DNA from: Enchytraeus crypticus
Lineage: Eukaryota; Annelida; Clitellata; Enchytraeida; Enchytraeidae
Assembly: GCA_905160935.1 (NCBI GenBank)
Contig: CAJHZI010000555.1
Span: forward strand, 389,501 to 453,500
DNA length: 64,000 bases
Reading direction: 5' to 3'
Shown: piece after piece, positions 54,346 to 64,000 of the stretch
Layout: every line of letters begins with the position of its first letter
Position numbering within the stretch: position 1 is the stretch's first letter
The notes under the pieces: generated by a model
What the model saw: the letters and a program-made list of their open reading frames with translations, nothing else
The model's database searches: none
Told to the model about the DNA's origin: nothing
Position numbers and translations under genes: made by a program

Positions 54346-55216
54346 TAAATTTGCTGTTCAGGAATAATTATACATCTGGGAAAATAAAAGTAAAAATAAC
54401 AATTAAAAAAAATTCTTTTACAAATTAAATTCTCCTTATACTTCATAACGCATTCGCACCGTCAACATTAATTGAATGATCTTTTGAGGTCTACACGGGT
54501 CAACCATTACTTTAAAGTTTGGTTGACTTTTGTGGTCTGCAGGCCTGGGACAATTATTCTATTCTCTCCAATAGCTCGTTAACGATTAATAGCCGCAGGT
54601 TCGATTCTCTGCCTCGTTATATTAGGCATCGTCTAACTGCAAGTTATTAATTATTCACGACAACATTGAGCACTATCTATACCTCCTTGTGCATGCGGGT
54701 CAGTTGTGATCTGTCGATACTCGTTTAACTTGACAAGAGAGACAATTCTAAAATAATGGTATTATAGTGTTTCTTTAAATATGACATTAGATTATAAGAA
54801 TTTGGTCATTTTTGTGACTGTTACATTGTATAAGAGCTAGATAGCAATATATATACAGGTACGAGAACTACTACTCTTGTAGGTACGTTAATTATACCAA
54901 GTTTTCTAGCACATCGATAAAAGTTTCCGATTAGTAGTTATGGAAAGTGTCCTTATTGTCTAAATTAGTTAATATTCGTGTTTTGGATTTTATCCCTTCG
55001 ATAAAACCTTCGATACCTTACTATCGGAATGTCAGAAAATTGGCTATTAGTAAATTAATTATCGTTGTAACAATAATAATAGCAGTTTACTGATGATTCA
55101 TTCGTAGACTAATGCGGGTCATTTGGCATATATGTCGAATGTTTTGCCGTAGTTAAGCGGGATGTCATATAATGAGTTACTCGCAAGATGTCAGCATATC
55201 TGTGACGAGGTAAACA

Positions 55217-56489
55217 ATGATCTCAGCTGGGCATATCATCAGAAATAGAAACCGACTCAATAACAAATCGTCTCTACCTGACTCACTCTTCCTCAGACCT
55301 CGAAAGAAATCCACAACCAAGTCACGCTGCTATGCGCCCTGTATGTGGCAGGTGATAGTGGGCGCTCTAATTGGGTTGAGTGTGATAGCTTTAGGGGTCT
55401 ATTTGTGTGTGATGGGATTTTATCATGAACAAGAGCAACTTCTAAAGAAGTCCAAAGCACAAAACAATGCAGCAGAGGACAGAAGAACTTCTGTAAGACA
55501 TCACAGGTTAGACTTGTTCTACTCTTTCTAATGATGCGTTTAGATATTGTGAGGCTGGTTAATTGAGAAACAGACTGTCTGGTTTGCTGAAGGCTGCAAC
55601 TGAAGTTTGTATAAAGCAACCAGTCACTGAGATGTTAATGTCCAGCTCAATTCACATTATTCTGCATTGTTCATATGTCTAGTCACTCATTACACACGCA
55701 CATATTTACGTAGTTTTCAGGCTCTGTACTTATTTCAAGGAACACTCACTGTGCCTTTGATTGCGCATACACACGCAGCGCTGATTGGAGACATTTTATT
55801 ATTATTGAGTCGGTTCCTACTGTATGTTTTCATTTGTTAACTTAGCGCTACCATGGCATTATGCTTTGAGTTACCTTTATTAATATTATTGATTGAATGA
55901 GCATAAATATACATTAGTTACTTGATGGAATATTGGCTATAATTATTGAGCAATATAATATTGAATTTAAAAGCTAAAGTAAATCTAATGTTAACGTCAG
56001 TTTCCTCACTCGAAAGCGATGTCAGTAACGGGCGAGCCCAGGATTTGAACCCGCACATACTTATCCGCGGTCGAATAACTTACCGACTTAGCCACTAGCT
56101 CCAGCGAATATAACTGATTAATTTTTATAATTGCTGATTGATTTTTAAATAATTGACTATAATTTAAGATTAATAATTGACTTCAGTGACTGATTGATTG
56201 ATTATTGCCTGTAACGAGTTATCATTTCTATTGCTACAGATCCTCTAGCACAGCTCATCCTGACACCTCGCTCTTCACGCTCCTAGGAGCCGCTCTGCTC
56301 TCTATTGGCTCTCTCTTGCTCATCAGCTCATGCGTGGTGCTCTGTGAGACCAGGGATCGTCTTCTGCTCATCATGGACGACAACGAAGCCAAGGGAAAGC
56401 CAGCCAAGTCCGGTATAAATCGACTAGATCTCCTTGAGTTGTTTCTGAGGGCTAAGTATAAGACGAAAGAAGAAGTAGCTGCAGCATAG
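55217..56489 (+). CDS. Two-span membrane protein, 179 residues (weakly TMEM200-like)
   Basis: Exons 55217-55506 and 56240-56489 join in phase 2 (CAC AG / A TCC). The stop is TAG at 56487-56489. The ATG is the first Met after an in-frame TAA two codons upstream. Layout: basic N-terminus with RPRKKS (about 32-37), span 1 WQVIVGALIGLSVIALGVYL at about 49-68, a hydrophilic loop to about 108, span 2 LLGAALLSIGSLLLISSCVV at about 110-129, then LCETRDRLLLIMDDN and a charged tail ending AKYKTKEEVAAA. The two spans with a span 2 followed by an E-x-R-D pattern resemble TMEM200 proteins (HENRDKETK) from memory, but those are longer. Function unknown. The intron holds an inverted SINE A at 55975-56105. 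Confidence 0.72.
55975..56106 (-). repeat. SINE family A, inverted copy in the two-span gene intron
   Basis: The reverse complement shows GGAGCTAGTGGCTAAGTCGG, TTATTCGACCGCGGATAAGT, GGGTTCAAATCCTGGGCTCG, CTTTCGAGTGAGGAAACTGA, CATTAGATTTACT. Confidence 0.88.
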
Positions 56490-56797
56490 GCTCCCAGCAT
56501 TGGCCCACTAGGTCTACCAGGTCTATCAAGTCTACCAGGAGTTAAACACTTCAGCGAGGCATTTAGAAATATCACTGTATAAATACTGACTGATTGATTG
56601 AGCACTGATTTAATGCTCTAAGTTAATTCAGAACCACTGTGACTAGCTTCTGCCTCTACCTCCAGCAGTAATTTGTCTGACTCAGAATCAGTTGAAACCA
56701 GTCACAACCAGTTGTAAGCGGTACATACCAGATGCGTTAAATAATATATAAGTCCATTAAATTAATAATAGATAAACAAATAGATTAATTAATCAGA

Positions 56798-56940
56798 TTG
56801 GTAAAGCTGGTAAAGCTAAGGTTAACGTCAGTTTCCTCACTCGAATGCGATGTCAGTGACGGACCAGCCCAGGATTTGAACCCCGCACAAACTGATCCGC
56901 GGTCGAGTATCTTACCGACTTCGCCACTGGCTCCAGCCAC
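56798..56940 (-). repeat. SINE family A, inverted full-length copy
   Basis: The reverse complement shows GGCTGGAGCCAGTGGCGAAG, TACTCGACCGCGGATCAGTT, GGGGTTCAAATCCTGGGCTG, CATTCGAGTGAGGAAACTGA, CTTAGCTTTACCAGCTTTAC. One of the most complete copies. Confidence 0.9.
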
Positions 56941-57491
56941 CATGAAGAGCATAATTATCCACGTCCATGTGGATCTATGATAAACTGACATCTGAGTGGT
57001 GGCATCTGCCGAGTCACGAATATTAAATTTTAACGAGAGTCACGCTATCAAATATATTTTACTTCACGCATAAACAATAGAATGTCTTTATATTTTTCTT
57101 GAAATAATCATGTGTAGAATATATTCCACGCATAAAACATTAATTTTAAAAAAGAATTAAAACGTTCCATCGTGAATTGACTTCTTTGCACGCGTTAAAT
57201 TTAATTACTTATCATTGTTATATGAAGCAAAGGAAGGATCCTGTCATTTGTATGATGAATTAACCGATGACTTTCAATGCAAATTTACTGGGTAACTATG
57301 GTAACCATGCATTCTAGAAGAAGAGTAAATATAAGTTAGAGAGAGAGAGAGAGAGGGAGAGAAGAAAATGCAGATTGTGATATTTCTGGAAGAACAGAGA
57401 AATATTTACAGAAAATGTATTTAATAAGAAAGAAAGAGAAAGTGAGAGAGAGAGAGAGAGATAGTTGTAGGAGAGAGATAAGGGGACGGGG

Positions 57492-57540
<49 letters not shown>

Positions 57541-57661
57541 CATAGAGCAGTGTGTAAGTCTCAAATTTGTCATCAATCATTCGTCTCTTCATGGCATGTT
57601 GGAATTTGTTTTATTATCCGGCATCAACATATCACAGGCAGACCAGCCCCCCTCCCCCCCT

Positions 57662-57782
57662 TCTCAGTGTGTCGACCCTCAGTGTGTCGACCTTCAGTGT
57701 GTCGACCCTCAGTGTGTCGACCGTCAGTGTGTCGACCCTCCATTGTGTCGATCATCAGTGTCGACCCTCAGTGTCGACTTTT
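57662..57782. repeat. 15-bp tandem repeat CAGTGTGTCGACCCT
   Basis: Seven to eight units with GTCGAC in most. 57783-59440 shows no gene to me, only AT-rich DNA, a family E tail at 57808-57856 and a (TA)n run at 59036-59082. Confidence 0.92.
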
Positions 57783-59032
57783 AAAAAGCAGATTAGACAA
57801 AGTTGAGAATTGACGTCCCTGACATTGCCTTAATTGCGAGGAACCGGATGTTAAATTCTTATTGACTGATTGAATTACAAACAAATATCTTTGTTGAATA
57901 TTTAAGGCGTGGTTCTTCAATAATTAAAAGATATGCGGGTATTTGACAACTTTTACAAAATGTAGCATTTTAAGCGATCATAAATTTAGTTTTAAATCCA
58001 TAAGCAATAGCTGCAGTACTAAGCAGTATAAACATGCTAAAAATGAACAAATAGAGTGGACAATTTTAAATGGGCCTCTTCCTGGACCTTTCGTAGGCTC
58101 TTGATACTGCTGATCGCAATTTATTGCAAAACTATAACTAGTGATTATTATTAAATGTTCAATTTATTAATGTCAGTTAATAAGTGATTTACATTTGTTA
58201 AATATGGAAATTATGGTAACTTTCTGCTTTATACCAAAACCCATCTCATTCCTTTAGATGATTTAGCTGCTTTTATGAGAATCCTCAGTAATTTAGTAAA
58301 TTCTAGCAACTCGAGATCTTAAAGTTCTGTATGTGCCTGTATTGAGTAAACTCTAGTACCACGAGATCTTAAAGTTCCGCATGTGCCTGCATTGAGTATT
58401 CAGCTGATGACAGAGTTACTGGTCTCGAGGGTCCAATCAACGGCTGAAGAACGAGCAATAAGAATCTACTTCTACTTCTTCTTTCTTCTAACAAGAGCAA
58501 GCGAGCATTGTCTAACTCTAACATATGCTAACAGCCAGCTCGTGGAGTTATAACAGCACCGGGGTACCTATAGTCCGCCATATTTGATATACATAATAAT
58601 AATATTTATATTTACTATTTCTAAATAATATTTACTAAATAATATTTATATTTACTATTTCTTACTGGTCATCATATTAAATGCTGAAAATAGGTCTAGA
58701 GAGTGTTGATATTCTAAAGTTTTATTGTTTTACGTTTTATATATCTTGAGAAAGCCCTGTATGTAGTAATCTTTAAGAAATCTTTTGCTAAGTTCTGGCA
58801 GTCGAACTTGGTCAGTCTAGACTGTAATCATCATTCATTCTGGTTCTAAGTTCTCATTCATCTGACGATGACTTGCAGCATATTTAAATTTCTTACATTT
58901 AATTTATTTCTTCTGCACACTGATGCGTTTTACCTTGTATTATATTTTCTTTAATCTTTCTTAATATTTCGAAGGAATTTTTCTATAAAAAATGTACACG
59001 TATGTAAGTTAGATAAATAAATAAATAAATTT

Positions 59033-59086
<54 letters not shown>

Positions 59087-59447
59087 GATTATACTTGTAT
59101 AATCTGAACACAATCGCTAAAGCGCAGTTCAGATCAGAAAGTATGGACGCAGAACACGAAATAAAGGTGTTAAAGTTTGAAGATAGACTGTACCAGAGAA
59201 CCACATGCATGGTCGCCACTCATCTCAATGCTGAATAGTTGGGTTTTGTTTTTCAGTCTATTTGACATCTGCTGCAGCACAGCTCTTGTAGTTCTTCTAT
59301 AGTTACATCATCGTGTTGTAGTGATAAAATCTACTTGTCCACATCATTAGCTCCAGCAGTCTGTCTCTCTCTTTCTCTCTTTCTCTCTCTCTCTCTCCCT
59401 TGTGCTCCGATAAATGATAGGTATAAGCTACAGATTTCTATACAGCC

Positions 59448-59578
59448 TGGAGCCAGTGGCGATGTCGGTAAGATACTCGACCGCGAATCAGTAAGTGCGG
59501 GGTTCAAATCTGGGCTCGCCCGTCACTGACATCGCTTTAGAGTTAGAAAAATGACGTTAACATTAACTTTAGCTTTTA
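59448..59578 (+). repeat. SINE family A copy
   Basis: GGAGCCAGTGGCGATGTCGG, TACTCGACCGCGAATCAGTA, GGGGTTCAAATCTGGGCTCG, CATCGCTTTAGAGTTAGAAA, ATGACGTTAACATTAAC. The tail is diverged. Confidence 0.87.
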
Positions 59579-60317
59579 CTCATAGTTTGGCATGGAATAA
59601 ATACATGAGTAGGGTTGATGTTGAGAGAGGTAGCATTGCCATTGCTTTACATTCACTGTACATTTTAGTATAAAGAACCCAACCGCTAAACTGAGAACCG
59701 CAGCTGAGGTAGGTTTTCATTGTCTCCCTCGGCGAGAAAGCTAATAGGTTTCGTTTGTTCATAAGATTCTCTATATTTCACAATATTAAATGTCCTTGAT
59801 ATAGGGACGCAAGAACTTCAACCATGTGTACAGACAGATACACCGACAGATATTTAGTGAGGCAGATGATTCAAGTAAAAATCTGTGATAGAGAGTTGAA
59901 AGCGAAGTAAAGAAATAATTAAATTAAAGACATACGTAAGATATAACATTATACAGAGCGCTTTCACCATTAGTAGAAAATTAATATGAATGAAAGAATA
60001 AACGGAAAAAATAAACGACGAAATGAATGAATGAATGAAAAAATGAAGAAATGAATGAATGGATGAATGAATGAATGAATGAGTGAATGAAGAATTGGCC
60101 GAACCGGTTGACAGTAATTATTACAGACGGCTTCATAATTTCCAGCGATTTTCATTTTGCTCGATTGGGTTATTTTAGCAAACACACGGGGATATGAGCG
60201 GGGTGGTGTGAGTATTGGGATTGAAAGGGGGGGGGGGGGGTATCATGGAAGGAAGGGTTGTTAGGATAGGCTTCTACTGTTGACATCTAATGGTATTGCT
60301 TACGGAATACTTTTGAC

Positions 60318-60440
60318 TGATTATCTGGATTTTGCACCGTTTTTGTACCTTCCTTTTTGCTCGACGGCTTGACTTTGTCTCAATAGTGCTCGATGTTATC
60401 ATTGATGACTGTAGCACTCTAATTGTTGTTATGTTATGTT
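60318..60440 (+). repeat. Family C dispersed repeat
   Basis: GGATTTTGCACCGTTTTTGT, TTTTTGCTCGACGGCTTGAC, TCAATAGTGCTCGATGTTAT, GACTGTAGCACTCTAATTGT. A partial inverted piece lies at 61425-61510. Confidence 0.72.
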
Positions 60441-61130
60441 ACAAATAATTCACTAACGGCAAGAGTTCTTAACAGACGACTAATACGGATAGAAGGTGGA
60501 GTTATTTATATGTTTATGTGTATTACAATTCGCCTAAATACTCATTACGATATTATTACAATATTTATTAAACTAGCTTAAGTCTAGACTACTACACCCG
60601 ATGTTGCTCGATCTCTGAAAAAGCTTAAAGTATGCTTCACATCTTAGAACGAGATACGTGGAAGATCATGATAGCTTTCATCCTGTGAGGATAAAACTTT
60701 GCAGCCTCTGTTCTTCATTAAGACTAGTTTACATTGATGACTATGAACATGAATTGTATAAGTGCTTCTATGGAAGATCATGAATACTTAGAGTCTAAAT
60801 GGACTAGATTAGCTAGGAGAGAGTCCGATGAGAGAGAGTCCTAGAGGCAGGGTCCATGGGATGAGCCGGTAGCATGTCTAATACAATTACTCCAATAGAT
60901 TCCGCTCAAGCGTAGCACCACCACCCTAACCGTAACACCCTCTCTACCCATCTCCACCAATCTCCACCCGTCTCCACCCATCTCCACCCATTCTCGTACC
61001 CTTAGTACAGCATCTTGCTGAACACTTCGAAATTTAATTTAAATTTATTGAGTTTATAATCTTATAATAAAGATCCTCGTTGACGAAAGTTTTCTAGCTT
61101 TAGATGACTCTATTTCTTGACAAAACATGG

Positions 61131-61189
61131 CCATGACTACTGTCATGTCATGACTATTGTCATATGTCATGACATGACAGTAGTCATGG
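61131..61189. other. Perfect 23-bp inverted repeat
   Basis: 61131-61153 (CCATGACTACTGTCATGTCA and TGA) is exactly complementary to 61167-61189, with a 13-bp loop. It is built from CATGAC/GTCATG steps. No terminator role is implied in a eukaryote. Confidence 0.9.
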
Positions 61190-61225
61190 TTCTGTTATAC
61201 TAGTATTAAAATCGTTGTTTGTTCA

Positions 61226-61355
61226 CTGGCTGGAGCCAGTGGCGATGTCGGTAAGATATTCAACATCGGATCAGTATGTGCGGGGTTCAAATCCTGGGCT
61301 CGCCCGTCACTGATATCGCTTTCGAGTGAGGAGACTGACGTTAACAGTGGCTTTA
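61226..61355 (+). repeat. SINE family A copy
   Basis: GGCTGGAGCCAGTGGCGATG, GGTAAGATATTCAACATCGG, GGGGTTCAAATCCTGGGCTC, CTTTCGAGTGAGGAGACTGA, CGTTAACAGTGGC. Confidence 0.88.
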
Positions 61356-61924
61356 CTTTTACTAGTGACATAAGTGCTAGAAGTTAATTACAACAGAAAA
61401 AATTCCTGGTCGCCTATTAAAGCAACAATAACAACAACGGCTAGGTTAGAGTACTACCATCGTCTATGACAACATTGAGCACATTGAGGTGTTGCTCTCG
61501 TCCACGACAGCATTTTTTAGCACTTGAGATGCAGTCAGTGACCTTTATGAACTTGGCTCTGTAGGGAAATAAAGCTAAACCTGAATTGGCTGATGGTGAA
61601 TTGTTTGAGCATTAGATGAGCAGTAGATGACGGGTTAAGCCTGCGTGTGGTGGAATGTTCGGTGGACACATTCCAGGTCTCAGTCCTGTGTCCCTGTACA
61701 TATTCCGCTTCAGTTCACTCCGTAATGTTCCTCCGCGTTGTGTGTGTGAGCGTGTGTGCGTCTGTGTGCGTGTGAGTGTGTGCTTGTGTGTGTGAGTATG
61801 TGTGTATGTGTGTGTGTGAGTGTGTGTGACGTGAGAAAGAGGGTGAGAGAGAAAGAAGAGAAGAAGAGACTAGAGAGGGAGAGAGAAACAGAAAGTGACA
61901 AAATAGAGAAGATAAAAATTTTTG

Positions 61925-62127
61925 TGATAACTTAATTCATATTCCAGAAAATCTATATCGCCGGAAAAGCTGGATGTATCCCATGCTAGCTGTCTATATC
62001 TATCGTGGTAGAATTCTAAGAGCTCGGGGTTAGACCCCTCGAGTAAATCATACAGGGGTGGGATCACGTGATCGCTAGCTAGGCGGGGGTGGGTCAGCCT
62101 AGGAGGGAGGGGGTGCTTAGAGTTCAT
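61925..62127 (-). CDS. Orphan 5'-exon candidate, unknown protein
   Basis: Minus-strand frame opens with ATG at 62127: MNSKHPLPPRLTHPRLASDH, VIPPLYDLLEGSNPELLEFY, HDRYRQLAWDTSSFSGDIDF, LEYEL. Amino-acid make-up is protein-like and GC content exceeds the flanks. A possible donor (GAATTAA then GTTATC) follows LEYEL. NPELLEFYHDRYRQL is faintly like the ELLEYY start of coiled-coil CCDC77 proteins, which is weak. I could not find a partner exon at lower coordinates. Confidence 0.35.
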
Positions 62128-62239
62128 GACATTAGAGCCTCACAGAACTTTCCTTTTCCTTGTATTGGTTAGATTAGAGTATTCATAGCACGCTTGATTC
62201 GTGCCCAGGAGGGTAAAGGTTTAAATTCTAGTCAAACTC

Positions 62240-62635
62240 TCTCTTACAGTAACCCTACCACCAGTATGGAGATGTGGAAACAGATTTTAGTAAAACTTAG
62301 CTTTATAACTTTATTGCATGTCATCCAAAAGGCTACAAATGAAGAAGTCCTGGAAAGAGTTGGCACAGATAGACAGTTGATAAATGTATTAAGAAATAGG
62401 AAGAAGAGATGGATAGGACACATTCTAAGGGGGGGAAGATCTATTAAGAGAGGTCGTAGAAGGTACAATGGAAGGAAAGAGAGGCAGGGGCAGGCCGACA
62501 TTAGGTATGTTAGATAATTTAAAGACCCACTCATATGTGGAAATGAATAGGAAGGCTGAAGATGGAGAAGAGTGGAGGCGTTATATACCATGGACCTGCC
62601 AGTAGGCAGTGCACTAAGAGAGAAGAGAGAGCATG
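62240..62635 (+). mobile_element. LINE 3' fragment with intact 3' tail
   Basis: Frame reads TNEEVLERVGTDRQLINVLR, NRKKRWIGHILRGG, GRRRYNGRKERQGQADI, then after a stop the untranslated end with TTATATACCATGGACCTGCC, AGTAGGCAGTGCACTAAGAG. This is the C-terminal, post-RT segment of a non-LTR element (the DRQL...RWIGHILR pattern). Confidence 0.78.
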
Positions 62636-62825
62636 TCATCCATAATCTATCATATGTTATCATCTATTGCTTTAGCATTCTCTATCTAAACTAGACGTTA
62701 TTTTAAGTTATACCTATAACATATCTTCCCTCACCGCACCCCACCTGAACATGCATGGAGATACCAAGATCTCTCCACTAGGGGAGAGCTGGAAGGGTAG
62801 TAGGAGGGGGGGGGGGTAAACACAG

Positions 62826-62933
62826 GCTCAGGGGGGACCCCAGTCTCGTATCGATGCATTTGTACGGCTAATAGAGAGTCCGAGTCCCGAGGTCTTCAAA
62901 GAGCTGAATGGAAAAGTGTTTCCAGCTCATTGA
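62826..62933 (+). CDS. Orphan terminal-exon candidate, unknown protein
   Basis: After GGTAAACACAG an open frame of 35 codons reads AQGGPQSRIDAFVRLIESPS, PEVFKELNGKVFPAH and ends with TGA. The composition is protein-like and non-repetitive, unlike the surroundings. No upstream exon in the same sense could be assigned. It may be a chance frame. Confidence 0.28.
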   Translation, partial: AQGGPQSRIDAFVRLIESPSPEVFKELNGKVFPAH

Positions 62934-63047
62934 GCAAGCTGAGCAGAGCTGGCTGTAAGAAAACTTGAGTGGCTAGACTGGTGCAGTGATGTAAGTAATG
63001 TGCGTGATGTGATGTACGTGATGCACGTGAAGTGATGTACATGTATA

Positions 63048-63185
63048 CTGGCTGGAGCCAGTGACGAAGTCGGTACGTTACTCGACCGCGGATCAGATGG
63101 TGCGGGGTTCAAATCCTGGGCTCGCCCGTCACTGACTTCGCTTTCGAGTGAGGAACTGACGTTAACCTTAGCTTTACCAGTTATT
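63048..63185 (+). repeat. SINE family A, full-length copy
   Basis: GGCTGGAGCCAGTGACGAAG, ACTCGACCGCGGATCAGATG, GGGGTTCAAATCCTGGGCTC, CTTTCGAGTGAGGAACTGAC, CCTTAGCTTTACCAGTT. Confidence 0.88.
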
Positions 63186-63854
63186 TTTACTCGTGAGGTG
63201 ATGGTAGAATATATGTAGAGTGGAATGCGTGCATAATAGCTTATGTAATGTCTCTCCCCCTACAGCAGCGCTCTCTGGGGAGTACGAACCCTTGACCCTT
63301 GCTAGCATAAATTCATACCTCTCTCTCTCTGTTTCCTTCTCTCTCTCTCTCTCTTTGTCTTTCTCTCTCTCTCTTTCTCTCTCTCTCTTTCTTTCTCTCT
63401 CTCTTTCTCTCTATCTCACAGTATATTTCTCTCTCTCTCTCTCTCAAGCTGACTCTCTCTTAACCTCTCTATCTCTATCTCTCTCTATCTCTCTCTCGAT
63501 CTTTCCTTCTTCGCTATCTCTCTCATTCTATCTTTTCCTCTCTTAATCTCTTTCTCGCTCTCTCTCTCTCTCTGTCTATCTGTATCTCTCTATGACTCTC
63601 TCGCTCTCTCTCTCTCTCTTTCTCGCTACTACTACAATATTGCCAGGGCATGCCCTCTAGGACATATCGTTCTGTCAAATTGCTGCCCCCAAGCAAATCT
63701 CTCCAATTTCCATTCCATCACCCTTTCCTCATCCTTCATTTGTCCTCCACCCATTGTGGTAAGTTAGACTCAAGGTCTTGCGTTGCAAGCAGATTGTATG
63801 ACTGATTTGCTTGACTGAGGTTCAAATTCCTCCATCGGTCATTAAATATAGTCA

Positions 63855-63894
63855 TAAAAAGTTGAACGATAGTTGCCTATCGTTCAACTTTTTA
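63855..63894. other. Perfect 18-bp inverted repeat with 4-base loop
   Basis: TAAAAAGTTGAACGATAG, loop TTGC, then CTATCGTTCAACTTTTTA. Fully paired. Possible snapback of a repeat end; nothing else is recognised in 63626-64000. Confidence 0.9.
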
Positions 63895-64000
63895 TTAATA
63901 TTCGTAAAAAAATGGCCAAATAGCACTTACAATAATACATGCATAAAAAATAAAATTGGACAAGCACAATCCTGATTCAAAGAAAGGACTGTGATTAATT

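Larger units (their letters stand above)
50467..55216. other. Intergenic region between divergent gene starts
   Basis: The collagen gene starts at 50466 leftwards and the two-span membrane gene at 55217 rightwards. The 4.75 kb holds TA runs (50690-50745, 52499-52559), family F (51218-51302), CT-rich DNA (52320-52490), a G run (52737-52751), SINE A (53227-53366), a C run (53557-53570), a CTGTCTGTGTATGCTGAATG minisatellite (53760-53960) and family D (54030-54262). No core promoter element stands out. Confidence 0.6.

Overview
This is a eukaryotic (animal) nuclear window: spliced genes with GT-AG introns, many dispersed SINE-like repeats, and a very high load of microsatellites and minisatellites. 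A transmembrane collagen of the MACIT type (collagen XIII/XXIII/XXV kin) and two degenerate TTAGGG tracts suggest an invertebrate animal, probably a bilaterian, but I cannot name the phylum. No tRNA, rRNA, CRISPR or bacterial feature was seen.

Layout. (1) About 460-6063, plus strand: the 3' part of a RANBP3 orthologue, with FG motif, complete Ran-binding domain, Ser/Gln-rich tail and stop. Its first exons lie left of the window. (2) 6064-7868: a 1.8 kb gap between converging genes, holding three tandem arrays. Two of them appear to have grown from the last codons of the flanking genes. (3) 7869-10037, minus strand: a two-exon single-pass membrane protein of 448 residues with a short RGDS-bearing outer N-terminus and a long basic, repeat-containing tail. 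Its topology recalls KCNE/MinK subunits, but homology is unproven. (4) 13373-50466, minus strand: a MACIT collagen gene of at least 34 exons, which I could join in frame from start to stop (838 residues). The parts are a cytoplasmic tail, signal anchor, coiled coil, RHKR furin-type site, Gly-X-Y domains with interruptions, and a C-terminal tail of the GLDAPCP...DGLP...GC type. (5) 50467-55216: the intergenic region between divergent gene starts. (6) 55217-56489, plus strand: a two-exon, two-membrane-span protein of 179 residues, weakly TMEM200-like. (7) 56490-64000: mostly repeats, with two orphan exon candidates and LINE 3' ends.

The dispersed repeats fall into about seven families: a tRNA-derived SINE (A, about 19 copies), a second tRNA-like SINE (B), short families C to F, a 300-bp paired element (G), and fragments of a LINE whose 3' tail appears to be shared with family D.

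The most unusual signal is that several tandem arrays are in register with 3' splice sites and carry copies of the acceptor, sometimes with the first bases of the exon. Two further arrays repeat the terminal codons of genes into their 3' flanks. This suggests local tandem duplication seeded at exon edges.
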